Assembly (NCBI RefSeq): GCF_030247195.1
Contig: NC_080671.1
Coordinates: 72,229,412 to 72,293,411, forward strand
Length of the DNA stretch: 64,000 bases
Direction of reading: 5' to 3'
Source of the DNA: Topomyia yanbarensis
Taxonomy: Eukaryota; Arthropoda; Insecta; Diptera; Culicidae
This document shows, piece after piece, positions 57,110-64,000 of the stretch. A model generated the notes under the pieces. The model ran no database searches. It worked only from the letters and a program-made list of their open reading frames with translations, and was not told the DNA's origin. The stretch's first letter is position 1. Each line of letters begins with the position of its first letter. The position numbers and the translations under genes were made by a program.

Positions 57110-57835
57110 CTCAATGATGGAACTGGCTGTTGATTTTGAGGTACTTGATGCAGTTTTCCCGTTGTCTATATTATCTGAACAGCTGCCAAAAATATGTCAG
57201 ATATTGTGGTTGATCATTGATTTTCTCATTATCCATATATATGAGAATCTCAATAAGAGTTTTGTCACAAACAACCACGAGTTTTAAGTTATTGCGCAAA
57301 ATGAACGGTTTGACCTGGGTCAATCTGTTGAACGTTATCAGAATTGAATGTATGACATGCTAGAACTCAATAAAGTTGACTTTGGCAAGCTTAAGCTCCT
57401 TTTCAGCAAATGATTCACATCACGAATACTCGGTCTTATGCGAAAATGCCGGAAGCTAATAGCCACCGCATGGGGCCGGAGCACCACTTCTTGCTTCTGC
57501 GACTCACTCATCTCTGCAGAGCACCACTGCAAGAATGAAAATAACAGTTTCGTTTTTTCAGACAAGGCACGCAATATAAAAGTAACTAATTTTGTCGTTC
57601 CCTCGCAATGGTTCGGGCAGAAGCAGAAAGCACTATGAGTATCGTATTCGAAATAGTAATCTTCTTTAACACTTTCTCATTATTTTTTTTTAAACTAAAC
57701 GAGTTGCAAATTTATAAAAAAGTTTCTGAAAACATGGTTGTTCTATAATTTATTTTTGAAAAATTTCGGAAGAGGAGACAATTGACCCTCTAGACCTCCC
57801 CCCTCCCATTCCGATTACATGCCTGTCTAGGCTGG
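57110..57835 (-). mobile_element. Dispersed repeat with a gag-like reading frame, copy B
   Basis: Minus-strand frame at 57338-57574 has SESQKQEVVLRPHAVAISF and IRPSIRDVNHLLKRSLS, closely related to copy A at 8364-8636. The flanks match too (TTTAGTTTAAAAAAAAATAATGAGAAA against the block near 8340). It is broken by frameshifts. Confidence 0.55.
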
Positions 57836-59625
57836 ATTGGCCCGAAGAGCTATAAACTTCCTACTGAACCACAGCCAAGCTCCTAGTAACCCACAACCAA
57901 TGCCCAGAAACGAACAGAAGAGCGAATTAGGAAAGATGTTCTAAAATTGGAACCGATCCAGCTGACCCTAAATATCGTTTTTGACGAATAAACAAATTGA
58001 ATAAAAATTCATTATAACGGTGAGTTTAGTTATGCAAATTCACGAAATGAACTGAATTCAACTCATGTACCAAAACTCCGCGAGACCCGCTACAAATAGT
58101 TACTATTGGTATGTTGCATACTGATAATGAAATAAGGAAAGCACAATTAATTCAATATATTACATTATAAGTTTTACAAACTGGACACCTTGCCATTATT
58201 ACCGAAGCTCAAACATAATCCAATCATTTTGTGATCTAGGTATATAGTAAAAATTCAACACAAACGAATCAAACTATTCTGTTCATACACAACACTCATT
58301 AATTTTGCCCCAAAAAAATCTAATGACATGGGAAGCCATTATTCAAAGTTTTATTATGAAGCTTGAACGACTGCAAAGCCTCGCAAACCAAACCTCAGGT
58401 TGAGGCAAAAAAATGCCCTTCCTGTGGTCCATTATGCTTCCGAGCTTCATAAATAAATAGGTTTTGCGGTTAGTCAATTTGTGGCCTGCCGTAGTGCTAT
58501 AGTGCGGCCAACAGTGGCAAACCATACTGTCATCCAGGGCCATCCATTAGATATAGCCAGTGGAGATCCAGAAAATTGATTATGATTCAAAGGCCCTCAT
58601 TTCAAATTTCCATCAACCTATTCTATCCGTAGACTCTGTCAATTTTGTCCCGTATACCGAAAAGGCAACATAAACAACAGAGACAACACGAAAATTGAAA
58701 ACTTTTGTTGCCACCCGGTAGGCATCCATCCAGGAAGTCCGATGGTGCAAAACCGGATCGTACAGAGTACGAACGAAACAACCATCACGATGACTCGACG
58801 ACAAACAATCAGCCTTCTTCTGGAAGTGTCTGGTCTGATAAAAACCTTCCTTGTCGAACCTAGGTCAAAATAGTCGTAAGCGCAAAAATAAGAAAAGGCC
58901 AAAGAGTAACATCTCTTTTTGATCTCTACTCAGGGGGAAAACTGGTTGCCAACATCACTTTCAGTCTTCCGAAGCACGGTTTGTTTTTGGGTTGACGGTC
59001 GGTCAGTTGGGTGAATCAGTACCGGTTGTGCTGCCCGATTGCCTGGGGGGAAGGGGGTAGGAGAAACTTTTGACAAGGGCAAAAACAAATTTGATTTCCG
59101 CAAAATTTCCCAAATTGCTTTCCAATGACCTTACGAAAACTTCCTCCCTTGGTGGTTTTGCAATATTACTGTTTGACCGGTTTGCTGGTGGGTTGGCGAG
59201 TTACTGCTTCTTGACTGTACCTGCGTACAAGGAGGAAAGGTTTCCAATCTCAATTGCATTTCTAGGTAAGTTGGAAAGAAACACAGAACCATAATCTTAT
59301 TGGGAAAAACACAGAACCTAAACCATTGAGGGTGAGCAATCTATAAGATTGTATGCAGGACGATACTAATAAAGGATGTTATAGTTTTGAAAGATTGTTG
59401 CGGGAAATAACACAAAAGAAGGTTAGCAAGCCAATTATCATCAATCTGCTTTAATATTTGGTATTACCTTTTAGGATTAAAGAGATTTTTGGATTCAAAG
59501 AGTGGATCGGTTAAAAAGTATACAATCCTAATTTGTTGCGTCTCTATTCACCGTGGCCAGCTTCCGGTGATCGCGTGCATGTAACATACATGCACATTTT
59601 TCATATTAGTTTATTTGACTCAAAG
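57836..59625. other. Unassigned stretch
   Basis: Minus-strand frames at 58343-58543 and 58613-58902 have no recognisable domain. No repeat borders seen before the hAT duplication at 59618. Confidence 0.4.
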
Positions 59626-61643
59626 CAGTGGCGTAGCCAGAAATTTGGTTTGGAGGGGGTTTTGACGAAAATCATAGATTTTTCAAAAATGTTGGCGGGT
59701 ATATTGATGACATTTAATCTGTAGGCCGCGATCGACTGGGTACTACCATGTTCTGCGGTAATAGCGCAATTGGATGGTGTGAGCGGGCATGGGTACTATA
59801 AATCTACCGTAGACAGAACTAAATACCTGTCGCAGGTGTCAATTATGTTGGGTGGCGGACTACGAGACAGGTTAGGTCAAGTTCAACGAGTGGCCCAAAA
59901 ACACCACTTTACTAACAATCAAGGAGAAAAGGATGAGCTGAAAACTCGCAACTTCGAAACCGTAGCATTGGAGGAGCTTTGCTAGACGGGTCAGAAGTTG
60001 TGGAAATGCGGGGATCGAGCGACGGCACAAGAGCTGGGAAAAAAATGCGTCAACGCGTGATCAAGTGGCAGGCGATCAGCGAAAGGATGTGTGTAGTGTG
60101 GATCAAAGACCATTTCTTCGACTAGAGCATTATCAATGTGCACTGACCTCACGAAGCCGAGAAAGATGCATTTTATGCGCAGCTGGAGCATGTCTATGAT
60201 TGCTGCCTATGGCGGAATGTTAAGTTTGTCATCGGTGACATAAACATCCTGATAGGTCGGGGGCATTATATAAACCGGTTATCGCACAGGATAGTCTGTA
60301 CATGTTATAAATAATGTGCAGAAATTCGATTGATAAGTATATTATGACGAACACCTAAACAGCGAATCAGTAGACGACAAGAGTATTGTAAGAATCAGCT
60401 TGGAGACCTAAGATTCATGAAAAAATAAGACGGTTGAACCACTGCCAATGATCAACTGTCATATGAGCTACTCAAACACAGAGTAGAGGAATTGGCTAGA
60501 GCACTCCACTGGGTGCTTTTGAAGATCTGGAAGGAGGAGATTTTACCGAAGTATAGGATGTAAGAGTAGTATGTCCCAACTATAAAAATTGTGTTAAGCG
60601 GGATTTTTGCAACTAATTACCGATTAATCACATTTCTGAGCGGCCATTGTAGACAAAGGTGACGTAAAGGCCATCGAGTATATTTTTCAGGAAATCAATT
60701 TTCAAATCTTGCATGGTGCGGGTAAAAGCATGCTTTCGCCACTTTGTTTTTCGCATTTCAACAGGTTATTTTTTATTTTTATTTGAAATCGTTTGCACTG
60801 AAAGATGCGAATTTTCGTAGTGAACTTAAAAATACGAAAAAGTTAAATTTGACCAAAGTGGCGTTGAAGTCACTTTTTCATACTATGATAGTAAACGTCA
60901 TCTACAAGGTGTTCTCCCAAATTCTTTGATGCCGGAATTCGTAGTTCACTATGGCCTATATTGCACAAATACGGGTTGCATTCATATCTTCAACAAAGCT
61001 ACTTGCAATAACATTCTTGAAAACTTTGCTGAAGACACTAAGTCTCGAACTAAATTTGATTGAAATTGATAATGCATCCAACTGGAAAAATTAATCAACA
61101 AAATTATGCTTCTAAATATTATAACTGCAAAAGCTGATGGTTTCTAAATTACGGAATCTTGGCGCCATTTAATTCGATACCCAAATGTACATCATAAATA
61201 ACGAAAAACGTGACATATTTTCAATTTTTTAATTACCAATCTTAGCTAGTGGCACTTTATATAAGTGATAACCCAAAAAAAAAATCAACTGCGCATCAAA
61301 ACCGATTCTGACCTGCTAGAGACAAGCGTAAAACGCCATTTTTCATCAGTTTCTATGTAGGCGTTTTCATTGAGCTATTTTGCTTGATATTTACATGATT
61401 TATCAACTATAGGATCCTCACTAAAATGTTAGTTATAATATCCCATTCTCACAATTTACAAAAAGTCCCCATAACGTTTAAAACATTAGGTTCTCAATGT
61501 AATGAACAAATAAGAAAATTCCAAAAAATTTATTTGAATATTTAAATAAACTAGTCAGCATCAAACTTTTTTTTTCTTCAATTCAAATATTTTGGTTTGG
61601 AGAGGGTTTTAACCCCCAAAACCCCCCCTTGGCTACGCCACTG
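59626..61643. mobile_element. 2.0-kb hAT-like element (GGCGTAGCC family), copy 2
   Basis: Ends CAGTGGCGTAGCCAGAAATT and TTGGCTACGCCACTG, flanked by the exact 8-bp duplication ACTCAAAG (59618-59625, 61644-61651). The left interior is occupied by an RTE-like relic. The right interior matches the family copy at 39753-41551 (for example ATCAAAACCGATTCTGACCTGC near 61296 against 40139). No transposase seen. Confidence 0.9.
59720..60660 (+). pseudogene. RTE/JAM1-like non-LTR relic inside the hAT element
   Basis: Plus-strand pieces, frameshifted relative to one another: ISERMCVVWIKDHF (near 60075), SIINVH followed by EKDAFYAQLEHVYDCC (60128-60210), and VKFVIGDINILIGR (near 60220-60260). Next are NDQLSYELLKHRVEELARAL (near 60445-60510) and KIWKEEILPKY (near 60520-60555). 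The order endonuclease then RT fingers matches RTE-clade elements, of which JAM1 is known from Aedes. It is missing most of the RT and is inactive. Confidence 0.65.
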
Positions 61644-61651
61644 ACTCAAAG

Positions 61652-62925
61652 CATTGGCTTGACTGATCCGTGGGTTTTTTCTGTTTTTATTTATTTGTAT
61701 GAAATCAATAATGTAATGCAACTACATTTATTTTTTGTAGTACATAGCCTAAAAGACAATCACCTCTCTGTAATTTGACATAAACTGTTTGCTTAGAGAA
61801 GATTTTTGGAGGTACGTGATGTCAGATCGTGTAGTCCTACCTCGATTAAATCACCACTCATACGGAATGGTTGATTTAAATTTTTTCGCATTCCACTGTA
61901 TGCTGCAGATGTCGTTTCGCGAAACGAACGAATCTTAGCTTGGGTAATGATCATGAAAATAATCAATCAATTATGCTTAAAATGGTTGAATTACAGGACG
62001 TGAACGTCTGCCGCATTAGGCTGCATATTCACTTCTAATAGACGATCTTACGGGACAAGTCGGAAAATCCACAGCAGCATGTGATTTTAATTTTTTCGGC
62101 GATCATGAATTGGTTACGTCCGGCAGTTCTTCCTCTCGGCCCTAGCAGCCTAGGTTTATGCCCTCAGCTAGACCAATCAGAAAAAAATGACGCTTATATT
62201 CACTAGAGAATACGTTCTTTGGCGACATGACCGGGAACTCTGATGATAGAGTTGATAGTGATAGAGAACTCACTCTCTTCTAGCATCTGAACTATGCACT
62301 GACAGTAAAGTATGAGATTCACGGTCCGCGCGATCATCCAAGAACACACGCGAATATGCAAATGGACAACCGGTTTTAAAATCAAATTTATGCATGCGAA
62401 GTTACACGTCTACGCGATAAACAAAGGCCCACGCAATCCAACACAATAACATACCAACGCTCAAGCCTTCACGATGGTACACAACGACAAACATACAATT
62501 GCGATCATCCACGCACAACTGCGCCCACGACTTCGCAAACACAAAAATGCGCCCGATGATTTAGTGACCCCTACAGCAATTCCAATCCGATTAACGCAGT
62601 CTCAAAAGCACACAAATAAACGCTCATTCCCACGCGATCGTAAAGTCCATATGCCTGCACAACTGAACCATACGCTCGATATCACAATCAGAATCATGGC
62701 CCGCTGCAATTGGACTTAAGCAGTGATGAGTGATTTGGATGGGGAGCCCTTCCGTGAACTCAGCTCTACAGCTTCAGTAAGACAACTCTCGTAAAAGAAA
62801 ACAAAATTTAAGATATCTATGCGAATCGTATTCTGTAATAGAATTATGCTTTTTTCTGCCTGTTAGTATGAAATTTAGAAACATGTTTAAAGCAGTTGCA
62901 AGAAAGACATTTTTACCAATTACTT
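61652..62925. other. Unassigned stretch
   Basis: From about 62.2 to 62.7 kb the sequence is less AT-rich with frames of 60-81 residues on both strands (62203-62385 minus, 62474-62719 plus), none with a domain I recognise. It may be part of a larger interspersed repeat. Confidence 0.35.
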
Positions 62926-63021
62926 CCCTAGTAACAATTAAGGTTTATGGTAGTTTTATAGCCTCTCATAAAACTTAGATTGCACATGTAGCGTGCTATA
63001 AAACTTCAATTGTTACTTGGG
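62926..63021. mobile_element. 96-bp MITE with CCCAAGTAACAATT termini
   Basis: CCCTAGTAACAATTAAGG at the left and the reverse complement CCCAAGTAACAATTGAAG at the right are near-perfect inverse copies. The interior carries two more ATAAAACTT words. It resembles the 9548-9719 element in its first bases. Confidence 0.75.
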
Positions 63022-64000
63022 TTCTCCGCGATGCAACCACATTAAATATGTTTCCATTCTCTTCAGAATTTCGTTACCAACATATAAAAGTTTTTTTTTA
63101 AAAATAAGTTTTTTTTTGTAGTTTTAGTTTTTAATAAAAATTATTAATTTTTTGAAAAATTCACAATGCAATTTTTTCTCGGAGTGTTTTGCTGTACAAA
63201 TAAAGAAATAAAGCCACCTTTCTTTGAAAACGATGCCTGCAAAAACTTTTAGTCCCTTTTAAAGTATTTCGCTTGAATCAAAATGCTTTGCTTTGCCGTG
63301 CAAAATGCTCAGAACCCATGCTGGTAAAACGTCTAATCAGGTGAATCTTGTAGGAATTAGGGGTGACCGGGGCTGGTTGGCCGAAGGTTGGCTGAGTACC
63401 TTTTATGAAAAGACTATTATTCACAGTAGCGACATCTATAGTGATTTTGGTGGGGTATTAGGTCACCAATGTACCGATGTAATTTCAGGTGTTTTGGTGT
63501 TGTCGTTTTTACAGGAGCACGTTTGTTCTATTTTCGGCACTGGTGAGTAAATTTCTATTTCTGGAAAATAATATGTGTAACGCGAATCAATTTACATCCG
63601 ATTCCCAATAGCTTTGTATTGCTGGAAAGAATATTCAAAACCCAACAAAATGGTATAACGGTTACCAGTGCACAGTGGTCCAGAATGCCAATTTAGCAGG
63701 AATTTTGAGATTTTTCTTAAAATAAACAACTAAGCCTTATTAAGTCTTTGGAGAAGTTTTCGTAGTTTATGAGCCCCCTCTTTTTGTTAAAACAACAGTT
63801 AGGGTGGTTCTAATTTTACCAAGATCAAAAAATTAACTTTGTAATCATTCTAGCTAGAGCCTAACGACCTTCAGCGAAGTTGTAGAACGACAAATTTTGG
63901 ATAAGTTTGCTGAAGACATGTAAGCTCTATGTGTCATTCTTTTTATTTTACAACAAATTTAAAGTCGGAGCTTAGGATGTTTCTTCGAAATACAGTTTTA
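63022..64000. other. Unassigned stretch at window end
   Basis: An 85-residue plus frame at 63293-63550 has no recognisable domain. A TTAGGGTGGTTCTAATTTTACC word near 63799 resembles a TIR end, but no partner was found inside the window. Confidence 0.35.

Overview
The window looks like non-coding, transposon-saturated DNA from a mosquito. It is AT-rich and almost free of host exons. It holds several non-LTR retrotransposon types known from culicine mosquitoes (R1-like, Lian/Loa-like, I-like, RTE/JAM1-like and jockey-like) and many short terminal-inverted-repeat elements. A culicine, most likely Aedes, is an inference; no species-diagnostic host gene is visible. The only convincing host coding sequence is one 145-bp internal exon (13666-13810, + strand) of a leucine-rich-repeat protein. 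It has consensus AG/GT splice borders, so much of the window is probably large introns or flanking sequence of that gene.

Region by region. 1-9.8 kb: an element with seven copies of a GGGGAGACTTGACC word, a CA/TA-rich tract, small MITEs, a jockey-like reverse transcriptase relic and a gag-like fragment whose partner lies 49 kb away in inverse orientation. 9.8-18.6 kb: repeated copies of a dispersed repeat with a hairpin start, a conserved CCGAGGCCCGGAGGGCCGAGT core and a GT/GTAT microsatellite, plus a hAT-like MITE, a TTAA-flanked MITE, the LRR exon and a long-TIR element in the following intron. 20-27.4 kb: a clean nest. An I-like retrotransposon (minus strand) is split inside its endonuclease by a 5'-truncated R1-like element (plus strand, 13-bp target duplication, A-tail), whose 3' tandem repeats were in turn split by one or two terminal-inverted-repeat elements. 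28.8-31.6 kb: a degenerate Lian-like element (minus strand) with a 363-bp hairpin-rich insertion. 32-35.6 kb: a 2.35-kb non-autonomous hAT with a nested TTAA MITE. 36-49.3 kb: inverted repeats giving an empty-site/filled-site pair, an AGTATCGCC-iterating segment, a second hAT family, a 0.77-kb palindrome with outward tRNA-like promoters, and other tRNA-like relics. 50.9-55.8 kb: a ~4.9-kb array of a ~51-bp monomer with signs of higher-order duplication. 56-64 kb: retrotransposon relics, a 2.0-kb hAT containing an RTE relic, and a 96-bp MITE.

No intact autonomous mobile-element gene was found. Every recognised reverse transcriptase has stops, frameshifts or truncations. The elements do not form a working pathway. 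Their value is as a layered insertion record, in which target duplications at several levels give relative ages. The least explained structures are the families that repeat one short word many times, the tRNA-bearing palindrome, and the 51-bp array whose unit is an exact multiple of three.
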